Shown here piece after piece: positions 9,417-18,105 of a DNA stretch of 32,352 nt. Source of the DNA: Parafrankia irregularis (GTDB lineage: Bacteria > Actinomycetota > Actinomycetes > Frankiales > Frankiaceae); contig NZ_FAOZ01000053.1 of NCBI RefSeq assembly GCF_001536285.1, positions 1 to 32,352 on the forward strand. The letters run 5' to 3'. Position 1 is the first letter of the stretch. Every line of letters starts with the position of its first letter. Both the position numbers and the translations under genes were made by a program. The notes beneath the pieces were generated by a model that worked only from the letters and a program-made list of their open reading frames with translations, had not been told where the DNA came from and did not search any database.

Positions 9417-10481
9417 TCACGGGGCGAGACCCTGGGCGCTCAGGCCGGTGCCCTCCGGCTGGCCGAGCATGAGGTTGGCGCACTGGAGCGCCTGGCCCGC
9501 GGCGCCCTTCGTGAGGTTGTCGATGGCCGCCACGACGACCACCCGGCCGGCCTCGGCGTCCACCGTCGCCTGCAGGTGCACGCAGTTGCTGCCGAGGGTG
9601 GACGAGGTGTGCGGCCACCGGCCCGGCGGCAGCACCCGCACGAACGGCTCGCCGTCGTAGAAGGCTCGCAGGATCCCGGTGACCGTCTCGGCGTCCGCGC
9701 CGAGGCCGGTGCCCAGATCGTCACCAGCCGCGAGCTCGGCGGACAGGCGGGCGGTGCAGGTCGCAAGAATGCCGCGCGGCATCGGCGCCAGGACCGGGGT
9801 GAACGACAACGACACCGGTGACCGCGCGTACCGGGTGAGGGTCTGGACGATCTCGGGCCGGTGCTGGTGACCACCGACCTTGTAGGCGGTCAGGTCACCC
9901 ATCACCTCGCTGCCGAGGAGGTTGACCTTCGCCGACCGCCCGGCGCCGGAGGTGCCGCTCGCGGCGACGACGACCAGATCGGACGGATCCACCGCGCCGG
10001 CCGCGATCAGCGGCACCAGCGCCAGGGTGATCGCGGTCGGGTAGCACCCCGGCGCGGCGACCCGGTTGCTGACCCTGATCTCCTCCCGGGCCCCGGGCAG
10101 CTCCGGCATGCCGTAGGTCCAGGTGCCGGCGTGTTCGCCACCGTAGGCCCGCCGCCACACCCGCGGGTCGGCCAGGCGGTGGTCGGCCCCGAGATCGACG
10201 ACCCGCACGCCGGCCGGCAACGTGGCCGCGACCGCGCCCGACTGCCCATGCGGGAGCGCGAGGAAGACGATGTCGGCGCTCGTGTCGGCCAGGGCCGCGG
10301 TGTCGACGAACACCTGCCCGGCGAGATCGGGCAGGTGCGGATGCACCTCGGTCACGTCCACACCGGCGGACGTGTTGGCCGCCAGGTCACCGATGTCGAT
10401 GCCGGGGTGGCCGAGCAGCAGCCGAAGCAGCTCCCCGCCGCCGTACCCGCTCGCGCCCGCTACCGCCGCAGTCACACCCAT
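9417..10481 (-). CDS. argC: N-acetyl-gamma-glutamyl-phosphate reductase
   Basis: ArgC reduces N-acetylglutamyl phosphate to the semialdehyde with NADPH. The N-terminal Rossmann motif is GASGYGGGELLRLLL, and the catalytic cysteine is in APGCYPTAITLAL. The full 354-aa protein runs from ATG 10481. A GTG at 10499 is in frame but lies within the -10 region of the probable promoter, so I reject it. It is the first gene of the arginine operon. The predicted transcription start is only about 3-5 nt upstream of the ATG, so the message would be nearly leaderless, with no Shine-Dalgarno. Confidence 0.96.
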   Translation of the reverse strand: MGVTAAVAGASGYGGGELLRLLLGHPGIDIGDLAANTSAGVDVTEVHPHLPDLAGQVFVDTAALADTSADIVFLALPHGQSGAVAATLPAGVRVVDLGADHRLADPRVWRRAYGGEHAGTWTYGMPELPGAREEIRVSNRVAAPGCYPTAITLALVPLIAAGAVDPSDLVVVAASGTSGAGRSAKVNLLGSEVMGDLTAYKVGGHQHRPEIVQTLTRYARSPVSLSFTPVLAPMPRGILATCTARLSAELAAGDDLGTGLGADAETVTGILRAFYDGEPFVRVLPPGRWPHTSSTLGSNCVHLQATVDAEAGRVVVVAAIDNLTKGAAGQALQCANLMLGQPEGTGLSAQGLAP

Positions 10482-10482
10482 G

Positions 10483-10520
10483 ATTGAAAACTTATACACA
10501 CTCGCCTATGGAAATTCAAG
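10483..10520 (-). promoter_or_regulatory. argC promoter overlaid by two ARG boxes
   Basis: The minus strand has a -35 TTGAAT (10519-10514), a 17-bp spacer and a -10 TATAAG (10496-10491). Two matches to the ArgR core TGnAT-N4-ATnCA overlap it: TGTATAAGTTTTCA (10498-10485) and TGAATTTCCATAGG (10518-10505, good in one half and weaker in the other). Their centres are 20 bp apart, matching the 2-3 bp gap between 18-bp boxes in known arginine operators. The AT-richness stands out from its surroundings. Repression by ArgR (4362-4937) is the natural inference. Confidence 0.8.
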
Positions 10521-10525
10521 AACCA

Positions 10526-10537
10526 GGTCACGTGACC
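10526..10537. promoter_or_regulatory. 12-bp perfect palindrome upstream of the argC promoter
   Basis: GGTCACGTGACC is a perfect palindrome whose centre is about 47 bp upstream of the predicted argC start and 6 bp above the -35. It could bind a dimeric regulator, but none is identified. Confidence 0.4.
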
Positions 10538-10673
10538 GCGCCGGCGACAACCTCCAGAGCGGGGGCACCTATTACCGACTCGTTACGTGAAAGTAAAGGA
10601 CAGAGCCGACGCCGCCGGGGCACACTTCTACAAAGACCACTCCGGGACAACGAGGTACCGGGGTGGGAAACGG

Positions 10674-10706
10674 GTCGGGGTGGGTGCCAGCAGCACCCAC
10701 CCCGAC
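10674..10706 (-). terminator. Probable intrinsic terminator of the pheST operon
   Basis: A perfect 14-bp inverted repeat (10674-10687 and 10693-10706) with a 5-nt loop lies about 100 nt downstream of the pheT stop, ahead of the argC promoter. No long U-tract follows, as is common for hairpin terminators in high-GC actinobacteria. The rest of the 10538-10805 spacer holds nothing else I recognise. Confidence 0.7.
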
Positions 10707-10805
10707 TCATCACCCAGACATCCGACCCACCCAGGCATCCGACGCCTCCGCACCCGCACCCGATCTCCGCCGGGTATGCGCGCGGACGCGGCGGGTCAGC
10801 CGCGC

Positions 10806-13451
10806 TCAGCCACGCAGCACCGCTCCAGTGCGGCTCGCGGCCTCGGCCACCGCCGCGTCGCGGATGTCGTTCGCCTCCCCGGCGGTCAGCGTGCGGTCGG
10901 CGGCACGCAGCCGGAGACCGAACGCGAGCGAACGCCGACCGGGGCCGACCTGACCGCCCTCGTAGACGTCGAACAGCGACAGCGACTCCAGCAGCTCCCC
11001 GGCGCCGGCCCGCAGCGCCTCGGTCACCGCGGCGACGGGCACCTCGGCACCGGTCACCAGCGCGACATCCCGGTCAGCCGGCGGGAAGGTGGAGATCGCG
11101 GGCGCGGCGACCGCCGGCCGTTCGAGCGCCACGGCGATCAGCGCGTCGAGGTCGAGCTCCATGGCGCACGAGCGGGCCGGCAGCCCGGCGGCGCCCAGCA
11201 CCCGCGGGTGCAGCTCCCCCGCGTGCCCGACGACCCGGCCGTCGACCGACAGCTCGGCGCAGCGGCCGGGATGCCACGGCAGTACGTCACCGGCGCTGAC
11301 CTTGAGCTCCACCCCGACCGCCGCCGCGACGCTGTGCGCGCCGGCGACCGCGTCGCCCCAGTCGGCGGCCCGGCCCGGGCCCCACCAGCCGGCAGGCTCA
11401 CGCAGACCCGTGAGGATGACCGCCACGTGCCGCGGCTGGTCGGGCAGGGCACTGTCCAGCGCGCGGATCTCGGCCTCGTTGGGCCGGCGGTCGACGGGCG
11501 GCGTGGCGACCGCGACGGCACCCCCCGCCGGCTCGCGGAAGACCAGTCCGCTCTCGAAGAGGGCGAGATCGGTCTGACCGCGGCCGAGGTTGCGGCCAGC
11601 GGCGTCGATCAGCCCGGACAGCAGCGTCGTACGCAGGTACGAGGCGTCCTGCGCGATCGGGTTGGTCACCCGGACGGCGGCCCGGCGCGGGTCGCCGTCG
11701 GGCAGGCTCAGGACGTCCGCGGCGTCCGCACCGACGAACGGCAGGGTCAGCACCTCGACGAAGCCGTCGGCGGCCAGCGCCCGCCCGACCGCCCGACGCA
11801 GCCGCTGCGCCTCGGTCAGCCCACGGCCCGCGGGAAGCAGCGGCAGGGTGACCGGGATCGTGTCGTAGCCCTCCAGGCGCACGACCTCCTCGACGAGGTC
11901 CGCCGGGCGCGCCAGGTCGGGACGCCACGAGGGCACCGTGACCTCGACCGTGCCCGAAGCGGCAGCACCCGACGCGGCAGCGCCCGACGCCGCGACATCC
12001 GAGGACGCGACATCCGAGGCGGGGCCGGAGACGACGGCGCCGATGTCGGCCAGCCGCCGCCGGATCACGTCGACGGGGTAGGGGCGACCGGCGAGCCGCT
12101 CCGGCTCACCCAGCGGGAAGGCGATCGTCACCGGTGCCGGCCGGTGGTCGACGTCGGTGCCGCCCGGCTCGGCGCTGGCACCGGCCAGCTCACCCAGCAG
12201 GTCGACGGCACGCTGCGCGGCCACCGGGGCGAGCGCCGGGTCCACGCCGCGCTCGAACCGCCGTGACGCCTCGGAACCGAGGCGGTGGCGGCGGGCGGTC
12301 CGCGCGACCACGATGGCGTCGAAATGCGCCGATTCCAGCACGATGTCGGTCGTCGTCGCGGAGATCTCCGTCGCCGCGCCGCCCATCACGCCGGCGAGCG
12401 CGATCGGACCGGAGTCGTCGGCGATCACCAGGTCCTCGGGGTCGAGCACCCGGTCGACCCCGTCAAGGGTGAGCAGACGCTCACCGGCCCGGGCCCGGCG
12501 GACGACGATCGGCCCGGAGAGCTTGGCCCGGTCGAAGGCGTGCAGCGGCTGGCCCAGCCCGAGCATCACGATGTTGGTGACGTCGACCGGGGCGGAGATC
12601 GGCCGCATCCCGGCCAGCGAGAGCCGCCGGGCCCAGCCCAGCGGGGTGCGGGCGTTCGGGTCGACGCCACTGACGACGCGCGCGACATACCGGTCGCAGG
12701 CGAGCGTGTCCTCCACTCGGACCGGGTAGCCCGCCGCACCGGCTTCCCCGCCATCGCCGGTGTCACCGGGCAGCGGGCCGGCGTCGGACGCCAGGCCACC
12801 CCACTGGCCTGGATCACCGAAGGGCAGACCGAACGCGGTGGCCGTCTCCCGGGCGATACCGCGCACCGACAGCCCGTACCCACGGTCGGGCGTGACGGCG
12901 ATGTCGAGTACCTCGTCGCTGACGGCGAGCAGCTCGGCGACATGCGCGCCGATCGGCGTGTCCGGCGGCAGCACCAGGATCCCGCTGTGGTCATCGCCCA
13001 GCCCCAGCTCACGAGCGGAGCAGATCATGCCGTCGCTGACATGCCCGTACGTCTTACGCGAGCTGATCTCGAAGCCGCCGGGCAGGACGGACCCGGGCAG
13101 TGCCACCGGAACCCGGTCACCGACCTCGAAGTTGAAAGCGCCGCAGATGACGCCGCGCACGCCCGGCTCGGAGACCTCGGCACCCGCCGCACCAGCCGCG
13201 TCCGCCGCATCGGACACGTCCGCCGCGCCCAGCTCCGCGACGCGGACCTGGCACCAGCGGACGTCCTTCTTCTTCGTCGGCACGACCTCGATGGAGACCA
13301 CCTCGCCGACCACGACCCCGGCCAGGTCCGAGCCGACGGTCTCCAGCCCCTCGACCTCGAACCCGGCGCGGATCAGTGCCTCCGCGACGGCCTTCGCCGG
13401 CGGCAGCGGGGCGCCGACCACCTCACGCAGCCAGGACATCACGATTCTCAC
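10806..13451 (-). CDS. pheT: Phenylalanine-tRNA ligase beta subunit
   Basis: PheT pairs with PheS to charge tRNA-Phe. The N-terminus (VRIVMSWLREVV) matches the family's MRxPxSWLREYV start, so I place the start at GTG 13451, four bases after the pheS stop. An ATG at 13439 would cut off conserved residues. Domains in order are an OB-fold tRNA-binding domain (~40-160), the B3/4 editing region, B5, the catalytic-like core and a C-terminal anticodon-binding FDX-ACB domain (STFPPADRDVALV onward). At 881 aa it is longer than the usual ~800-830, partly through Ala/Asp-rich insertions, including a 15-bp tandem repeat at 11953-12027. Confidence 0.96.
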   Translation of the reverse strand: MRIVMSWLREVVGAPLPPAKAVAEALIRAGFEVEGLETVGSDLAGVVVGEVVSIEVVPTKKKDVRWCQVRVAELGAADVSDAADAAGAAGAEVSEPGVRGVICGAFNFEVGDRVPVALPGSVLPGGFEISSRKTYGHVSDGMICSARELGLGDDHSGILVLPPDTPIGAHVAELLAVSDEVLDIAVTPDRGYGLSVRGIARETATAFGLPFGDPGQWGGLASDAGPLPGDTGDGGEAGAAGYPVRVEDTLACDRYVARVVSGVDPNARTPLGWARRLSLAGMRPISAPVDVTNIVMLGLGQPLHAFDRAKLSGPIVVRRARAGERLLTLDGVDRVLDPEDLVIADDSGPIALAGVMGGAATEISATTTDIVLESAHFDAIVVARTARRHRLGSEASRRFERGVDPALAPVAAQRAVDLLGELAGASAEPGGTDVDHRPAPVTIAFPLGEPERLAGRPYPVDVIRRRLADIGAVVSGPASDVASSDVAASGAAASGAAASGTVEVTVPSWRPDLARPADLVEEVVRLEGYDTIPVTLPLLPAGRGLTEAQRLRRAVGRALAADGFVEVLTLPFVGADAADVLSLPDGDPRRAAVRVTNPIAQDASYLRTTLLSGLIDAAGRNLGRGQTDLALFESGLVFREPAGGAVAVATPPVDRRPNEAEIRALDSALPDQPRHVAVILTGLREPAGWWGPGRAADWGDAVAGAHSVAAAVGVELKVSAGDVLPWHPGRCAELSVDGRVVGHAGELHPRVLGAAGLPARSCAMELDLDALIAVALERPAVAAPAISTFPPADRDVALVTGAEVPVAAVTEALRAGAGELLESLSLFDVYEGGQVGPGRRSLAFGLRLRAADRTLTAGEANDIRDAAVAEAASRTGAVLRG
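11953..12027. repeat. 15-bp tandem repeat x5 inside pheT
   Basis: Five adjacent 15-nt units (11953-11967 through 12013-12027) related to CCCGACGCGGCAGCG encode ASD/AASG-type pentapeptides in a linker of PheT. The units are in frame and diverged. Confidence 0.85.
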
Positions 13452-13455
13452 CGGG

Positions 13456-14574
13456 TCAGCCCTCGATTCCGAACGGCAGGCCGAAGCGGACGTCGCCGTC
13501 GACGAAGTCCCGGATCTCACGGACGTCATGCCTGGTCATCGCCGCGCGCTCCAGGCCCATCCCGAACGCGAAGCCGCTGTAGCGGGCGGGGTCGACGCCG
13601 CAGGCGCGCAGCACGTTCGGGTCGACCATGCCGCAGCCGCCGGCCTCGATCCAGCCCTCGTCCGAACAGACCCGGCACGGCTGGCGGCCCGCGTCGCCGC
13701 GGCAGGCGAAGCACTGGACGTCCAGCTCGGCGGAGGGCTCGGTGAACGGGAAGAACGACGGCCGCAGCCGGGTGGACAGGCCCGAACCGAACAGGGCCTG
13801 GGCGAACACCTCCAGGGTGCCCCGCAGGTCGGCCATGGTGATGCCCTCGTCGACGGCGAGGCACTCCAGCTGGCCGAAGACCGGCGAGTGCGTCGCGTCG
13901 ATCGTGTCGTTGCGGTAGGTGCGCCCCGGGCAGACCACGTACACCGGCAGTGGACGGGACAGCAGCGAGCGGATCTGCACCGGCGAGGTGTGCGTGCGCA
14001 GCAGCCGACCCGACGCGGCGGGCTCGACGTAGAGGGTGTCGTGCTCGCTGCGCGCCGGGTGGTCGGGCGCCATGTTGAGCGCCTCGAAGTTGAACCAGTC
14101 GTGCTCGACCTCGGGCCCCTCCGCGACCTCGTAGCCCATGGCCACGAAGACGTCGGTGAGCCGGTCGGAGAGCAGGCTCAGCGGGTGGCGTGCGCCGTGG
14201 CGCCGGCGGTCGACGGGGAGGGTCACGTCGACGCGCTCGGCGATCAGGATCTCGGCGTCGCGGCGCGCCGTGAGCTCGGTCAGCCGGGACTCGTAGGCGG
14301 TGCGGACGGCGGCGGTGGCGGCGTTGTGCGCCCGGCCGGCCTGCGCTCGCTGCTCGCGCGGCAGCGCGCCGAGCTGGCGCCGGGCCAGCGCGAGCGGCGC
14401 GGACTGGCCGTCGACGTGCGCGGAACGCACGGCGGACAGCGCGTCCAGGCCGTCGGCCGCGGCGATGGCCGCGAGCGCGGCGGCCACGTCGGCGTCCAGC
14501 CGGTTCTGGTCCAGGGCACCGAGATCCACAGGATCAGCGGTCTCGTTGGGGGCGGGCACGATGATCATCCTCAT
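13456..14574 (-). CDS. pheS: Phenylalanine-tRNA ligase alpha subunit
   Basis: PheS is the catalytic subunit of phenylalanyl-tRNA synthetase. It has the N-terminal coiled coil (~45-90, Ala/Arg/Glu-rich). Class-II motifs follow, with the DTLYVEP and TSPVQIRSL region, and motif 3 is FAFGMGLERAAM. The cysteine-rich CFACRGD, CRVC and GGCGMVDPNVL block is typical of actinobacterial PheS. From ATG 14574 it is 372 aa, within the family range. A second ATG at 14568 and a GTG soon after are also possible. pheT follows at once. Confidence 0.95.
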   Translation of the reverse strand: MRMIIVPAPNETADPVDLGALDQNRLDADVAAALAAIAAADGLDALSAVRSAHVDGQSAPLALARRQLGALPREQRAQAGRAHNAATAAVRTAYESRLTELTARRDAEILIAERVDVTLPVDRRRHGARHPLSLLSDRLTDVFVAMGYEVAEGPEVEHDWFNFEALNMAPDHPARSEHDTLYVEPAASGRLLRTHTSPVQIRSLLSRPLPVYVVCPGRTYRNDTIDATHSPVFGQLECLAVDEGITMADLRGTLEVFAQALFGSGLSTRLRPSFFPFTEPSAELDVQCFACRGDAGRQPCRVCSDEGWIEAGGCGMVDPNVLRACGVDPARYSGFAFGMGLERAAMTRHDVREIRDFVDGDVRFGLPFGIEG

Positions 14575-14656
14575 CGGTGGGTGGCGGGCCTGCGCGGCCC
14601 GCCGAACGAATGGGTCGGTTCTCCCGGGGCGCCCGCCGGTGGTGCGTCGTGCGGCC

Positions 14657-15796
14657 TCAGCCGAACACGGGCCCACCAGCGGGCACGGAAAATCGGAACT
14701 CCGCCCCGCCGCCCGGCGCCTTGCCGACCGAGATCGTCCCGCCGTGTGCCTCGATCAGCGCCTTGGCGATGTACAGCCCGAGACCCGTGCCGTTGCCACG
14801 GCTCGCACCGCGCCAGAACTTGGCGAACACCCGGCTGGCGTTGGCTTCCGGCACACCCTCGCCCTCGTCCGCGACGGTCACCTCGGCTCCTGTAGATGTT
14901 CCGCTGAGCACGACGGTCACAGTACCCGCGCCGTGGCGCAACGCGTTGTCGACGAGGTTGTGGAGAACCTGGTCGATCTTGTCCGGGTCGACCCACATCT
15001 CGGGGAGCTCACCGGTGAACCGGACGTCGAACCGTTCCGCCGGGGCGGAGCCGGCCGCGATCTTGCCCTCGACGACACGCCGGACGGCCGCACGCATGTC
15101 GACGATCTGCTTGCGGATCTGGACCCGACCGGCGTCGATGCGGGAGACGTCCAACAGCTCGGTCAGCAGCCGGGTGACGCGGTCGGCGTCGGTGTTGACC
15201 GTGTTGAGCATCAGTTTCTTCTGCTCGTCGGTGAACCTGTCCCAACGGGCGAGAAGTGTGGCGGTGAAGCCCTTCACGCTGGTCAGCGGCGAGCGCAGCT
15301 CGTGGGCGACGGTGGCGATGAGGTCCGCGCGGTTGCGTTCGATCCGCTCCCTGCTGACCGTGTCCCGCAGGCAGACCGCCACCCGCACCAGCACCCCGTC
15401 GACCCGGGTGAAGCGGGCGGTCACGTTGAAGTCGTGGTCGGAGTCCGGGCCGGCGTAGGTCAGGCGGCGTTCCGGCTGCCCGGTGACCCGGGGCAGCTCA
15501 CGGCTCGGCTGCGAGCACTCCCACCAGTCGTTGCCCCGTTCGTCGAGCAGCGGGAGGACCTCGGTGAGGTGACGCCCCACCGCCTTGCCCTGCGGCAGGC
15601 CGGTCACCTTCGAGGCGGCGCTGTTGAACATCTCCACGACACCCGACGCGTCGGTGACGACCACCGGATCGGGCAGCAGGTCGAGGGTCGCCGGAGTTTG
15701 CAGGTCCACCGACTCCTCCGCGGTATCGGGACCGGGACCAGGAACCTCGTTCCCGGAGAACTCCGGCCCGGGAGCGGAAGCGACGATGCGTGTCAA
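14657..15796 (-). CDS. PAS-domain sensor histidine kinase (orphan, soluble), TTG start
   Basis: This is a two-component sensor kinase without membrane segments. A PAS domain lies at ~40-145 (LLPDPVVVTDASGVVEMFN at its start). HisKA carries the phospho-acceptor His at ~165 (ATVAHELRSPLTSVKGF). HATPase follows, with the N box (HNLVDNALRHG), G1 (DEGEG), F box (FAKFWRG) and G2 (GTGLGLYIAKALIEAHGG). I start it at TTG 15796, which overlaps the methyltransferase stop as TTGA and has GGAGG 9 nt upstream. This gives 379 aa. Longer reading upstream is only a shadow of the methyltransferase gene. No response regulator is in the window. The location between rplT-trmH and pheS is a known actinobacterial arrangement, but the signal is unknown. 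Confidence 0.92.
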   Translation of the reverse strand: MTRIVASAPGPEFSGNEVPGPGPDTAEESVDLQTPATLDLLPDPVVVTDASGVVEMFNSAASKVTGLPQGKAVGRHLTEVLPLLDERGNDWWECSQPSRELPRVTGQPERRLTYAGPDSDHDFNVTARFTRVDGVLVRVAVCLRDTVSRERIERNRADLIATVAHELRSPLTSVKGFTATLLARWDRFTDEQKKLMLNTVNTDADRVTRLLTELLDVSRIDAGRVQIRKQIVDMRAAVRRVVEGKIAAGSAPAERFDVRFTGELPEMWVDPDKIDQVLHNLVDNALRHGAGTVTVVLSGTSTGAEVTVADEGEGVPEANASRVFAKFWRGASRGNGTGLGLYIAKALIEAHGGTISVGKAPGGGAEFRFSVPAGGPVFG

Positions 15797-16755
15797 CGCG
15801 CCCCACCTCCACTGGCACCGGACGTAGCTGACCGCACCGCTCTCTGCGCCCGCGCCGACGCATACATACACAGCGCCGACGCAACCGCAAGATTCAGTGA
15901 CTCGGCCTGACCGTACACCGGCACCCTTACCGCCGTGTCCGCGGAGGCCGCCGTCGCGGCCGTGAGGCCTCTCGCCTCGTTGCCGAAGACCCACGCGGTG
16001 GGGCCGGCAAGCACTCCCGCGGCGGCGAGTTCGTCGAGATCGCGGTCCGCGTGACCGGACGTCGCCAGCACCTGGCAGCCGAGCTCACGCAGCTCCCGCA
16101 CGACCGTGGGCGCGTCGGCGGCCACGATCACCGGGAGGTGGAACAGGCTGCCCGCGGACGAGCGCACGCACTTGCCGCCGAACGGGTCGACACTGTCACC
16201 GACGAACACGACCGCATCGGCGCCGGCCGCGTCCGCCGAGCGGATCACCGTGCCGGCGTTACCCGGATCGTTCGCGCCCTCGCACACCGCGACCAGGCGC
16301 GGCCGCCCCAGATCCGCCAGCCGGTGCCCGGGCAGCTCGGCGACGCCGACGAGCCCCTGCGGGGTCACCGTCTCCGAGAGAGCTGCCGCGGCGGCATCGG
16401 TCACGAACCGGACCGGCACGCCGGTTCCGGCCATCAGCTGGCCGTGCCGCGCCAGGGCCGACTCACCGACGAACAGCTCGACCAGCGCGTCGGCCTGCAG
16501 CGCCGCGGTGACGGCCTGGGCCCCCTCGACGAGGAACAGGCCCTCCTCACGGCGCGCCGCCGCACGCCGCAGCCGCCGGGCGGCGGCGACGTGGGCGGAG
16601 CGAAGCCCGTCGAACCGGTCGGGCGACGGGCCGGCGTTCAGAACGCCCCCACCCGTGAACGGGCCGGTGGACGAAGCTTCCGACAGCCCGGTGGACGACC
16701 CCGTGGACGACGTCGACCTGCCCGCGGAGGGGCGCTGCGGGCGGCGAGGTGACAC
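15793..16755 (-). CDS. SpoU/TrmH-family RNA 2'-O-methyltransferase
   Basis: This SAM-dependent SPOUT-fold methyltransferase probably acts on 23S rRNA or tRNA. The substrate-binding N-domain begins at RFDGLRSAHVAAARRL, with the EGLFLVEGAQAV core. The knotted catalytic domain shows the three family motifs: CEGANDPGNAGTVIRSADA (motif 1), VFGNEARGLT (motif 2) and VPVYGQAESLNLAVASALCMYA (motif 3). Upstream of the core is a ~45-residue Ser/Thr/Gly-rich leader. The only ordinary start between the rplT stop and the core is GTG 16755 (320 aa), without a clear Shine-Dalgarno. The product resembles RlmB/TsnR-type enzymes. The exact target cannot be assigned. Confidence 0.9.
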   Translation of the reverse strand: MSPRRPQRPSAGRSTSSTGSSTGLSEASSTGPFTGGGVLNAGPSPDRFDGLRSAHVAAARRLRRAAARREEGLFLVEGAQAVTAALQADALVELFVGESALARHGQLMAGTGVPVRFVTDAAAAALSETVTPQGLVGVAELPGHRLADLGRPRLVAVCEGANDPGNAGTVIRSADAAGADAVVFVGDSVDPFGGKCVRSSAGSLFHLPVIVAADAPTVVRELRELGCQVLATSGHADRDLDELAAAGVLAGPTAWVFGNEARGLTAATAASADTAVRVPVYGQAESLNLAVASALCMYASARAQRAVRSATSGASGGGAR

Positions 16756-16778
16756 CGGCGGAGGACGGCGGCGGGCTC

Positions 16779-17159
16779 TCAGGCGGCCGAGGCCTCGGCG
16801 GCCACGGGCAGCGCGGCGCGGGCGACCTCGACGAGAGCCGCGAACGCGGCCGCGTCGTTGACCGCGAGATCGGCCAGGATCTTGCGGTCGACCTCGACAC
16901 CTGCCAGGCGCAGGCCCTGCACGAAGCGGTTGTAGGTGAGACCGTTCGCCCGGGCGGCGGCGTTGATACGAGTGATCCACAACTGCCGGAAGTCGCCCTT
17001 GCGCGCGCGACGGTCCCGGTAGGAGTAGGTCATCGAGTGGAGCATCTGCTCCTTGGCCTTGCGGTAGAGCCGCGAACGCTGGCCCCGGTATCCGCTGGCG
17101 GCCTCGAGGACCTCGCGGCGCTTCTTCTGGGCGTTGACCGCCCGCTTCACGCGTGCCAT
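16779..17159 (-). CDS. rplT: 50S ribosomal protein bL20
   Basis: bL20 is an early-assembly protein of the large subunit. The sequence is canonical: [15 protein letters not shown], then [18 protein letters not shown], and [22 protein letters not shown]. At 126 aa it has an Ala-rich tail, slightly longer than the usual 117-120. It follows rpmI and infC, the conserved order in which L20 often represses the operon. GGAG lies about 12 nt before the ATG. Confidence 0.98.
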   Translation of the reverse strand: MARVKRAVNAQKKRREVLEAASGYRGQRSRLYRKAKEQMLHSMTYSYRDRRARKGDFRQLWITRINAAARANGLTYNRFVQGLRLAGVEVDRKILADLAVNDAAAFAALVEVARAALPVAAEASAA

Positions 17160-17243
17160 GAGGGCACCTGTCTCCTTCGTTCGTTCACGTTCGTTCGCGT
17201 CCGGTCCGGTCGGCCGCCCTGCGCGGCCACCAGGCCGGAGATG

Positions 17244-17438
17244 TCAGCGGCCCAGCAGACGCTTGATGCGGCGGTCGTCCGCGGAGCTCAGCACGACCTC
17301 GTCGTAGAGCCGGCGGGTGCGACGGCTCGTCTTGTGCTCAAGGAGGTGGGCGCGGTTGGCACGCCGGCGCATCACCTTGCCGGTACCGGTGACACGGAAC
17401 CGCTTGCCGGCACCGGTGTGACTCTTCATCTTGGGCAT
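17244..17438 (-). CDS. rpmI: 50S ribosomal protein bL35
   Basis: bL35 is a small basic protein of the large subunit, 64 aa. The start [21 protein letters not shown] and the [11 protein letters not shown] motif are diagnostic. The downstream spacer to rplT (17160-17243) contains repeated TTCGTTC-like bases but nothing recognisable as regulatory. Confidence 0.98.
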   Translation of the reverse strand: MPKMKSHTGAGKRFRVTGTGKVMRRRANRAHLLEHKTSRRTRRLYDEVVLSSADDRRIKRLLGR

Positions 17439-17550
17439 GATCGCGTCCCTGTGGTGGATTTCGGATGCTCGTCTGGGCGCGCCCGTCTGGTGCCCGTGTT
17501 CATGCGCGCCTGGGCCGGTACGACGTCTGGCGACGCCGACCGGTGGTAGC

Positions 17551-18105
17551 TCACCCCTGGGTCGCCGACTCCGGGACTCGCTGGGGCTTGGCGGGGCCCT
17601 TGTGCGGGGCCATGACCATCGTCATGTTCCGCCCGTCCTGCTTGGGCTGGGCCTCGACGTAACCGAGATCGGCGACATCGGTGGACAGCCGCTGCAGCAG
17701 ACGGATACCGAGCTCGGGCCGTGACTGCTCACGCCCACGGAACATGATGGTGATCTTTACCTTGTCGCCGGCCTTGAGGAAGCGCACGACGTGACCCTTC
17801 TTGGTCTCGTAGTCGTGCGGATCGATCTTCGGTCGGAGCTTCATCTCCTTGATGACCGTCTGGACCTGGTTCTTACGAGCCTCACGACGCTTCTGGTCGG
17901 ACTCGTACTTGAACTTGCCATAGTCCATCAGCTTGCAGACCGGCGGACGGGCGGTCGGCGCCACCTCGACGAGGTCGAGATCCGCCTCCTGCGCGAGGCG
18001 CATGGCCTCTCCGATGGAGACGATGCCGATCTGCTCGCCCTCCGCTCCCACGAGGCGAACCTCCGGGACGCGGATCCGGTCGTTGATGCGTGACTCTGTG
18101 CTGAT
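17551..18105 (-). CDS. infC: Translation initiation factor IF-3, probable ATC start
   Basis: IF-3 keeps 30S subunits free and checks initiation codons. The N-domain ([15 protein letters not shown], then [22 protein letters not shown] and [15 protein letters not shown]) and C-domain ([12 protein letters not shown] and onward) are complete. The first ATG/GTG in frame (18051) would remove the conserved INDxIR segment. The true start is most likely ATC at 18105-18103, with a strong GGAGG (18117-18113) 7 nt upstream, giving 184 aa. Rare AUU/AUC-type starts are known for infC and let IF-3 repress its own translation. rpmI and rplT follow. It is odd only in the start codon. Confidence 0.95.
   Translation of the reverse strand: MSTESRINDRIRVPEVRLVGAEGEQIGIVSIGEAMRLAQEADLDLVEVAPTARPPVCKLMDYGKFKYESDQKRREARKNQVQTVIKEMKLRPKIDPHDYETKKGHVVRFLKAGDKVKITIMFRGREQSRPELGIRLLQRLSTDVADLGYVEAQPKQDGRNMTMVMAPHKGPAKPQRVPESATQG

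Noticed and set aside
10482-10499. argC starting at GTG 10499
   Set aside because: That codon lies beside the -10 element and within the ARG box. ATG 10481 gives the conserved N-terminus.
14797-15994. Longer kinase starting at 15994
   Set aside because: The extra 66 residues lie over the methyltransferase gene and have no PAS-like or signal-like character. The TTG at 15796 has a Shine-Dalgarno.
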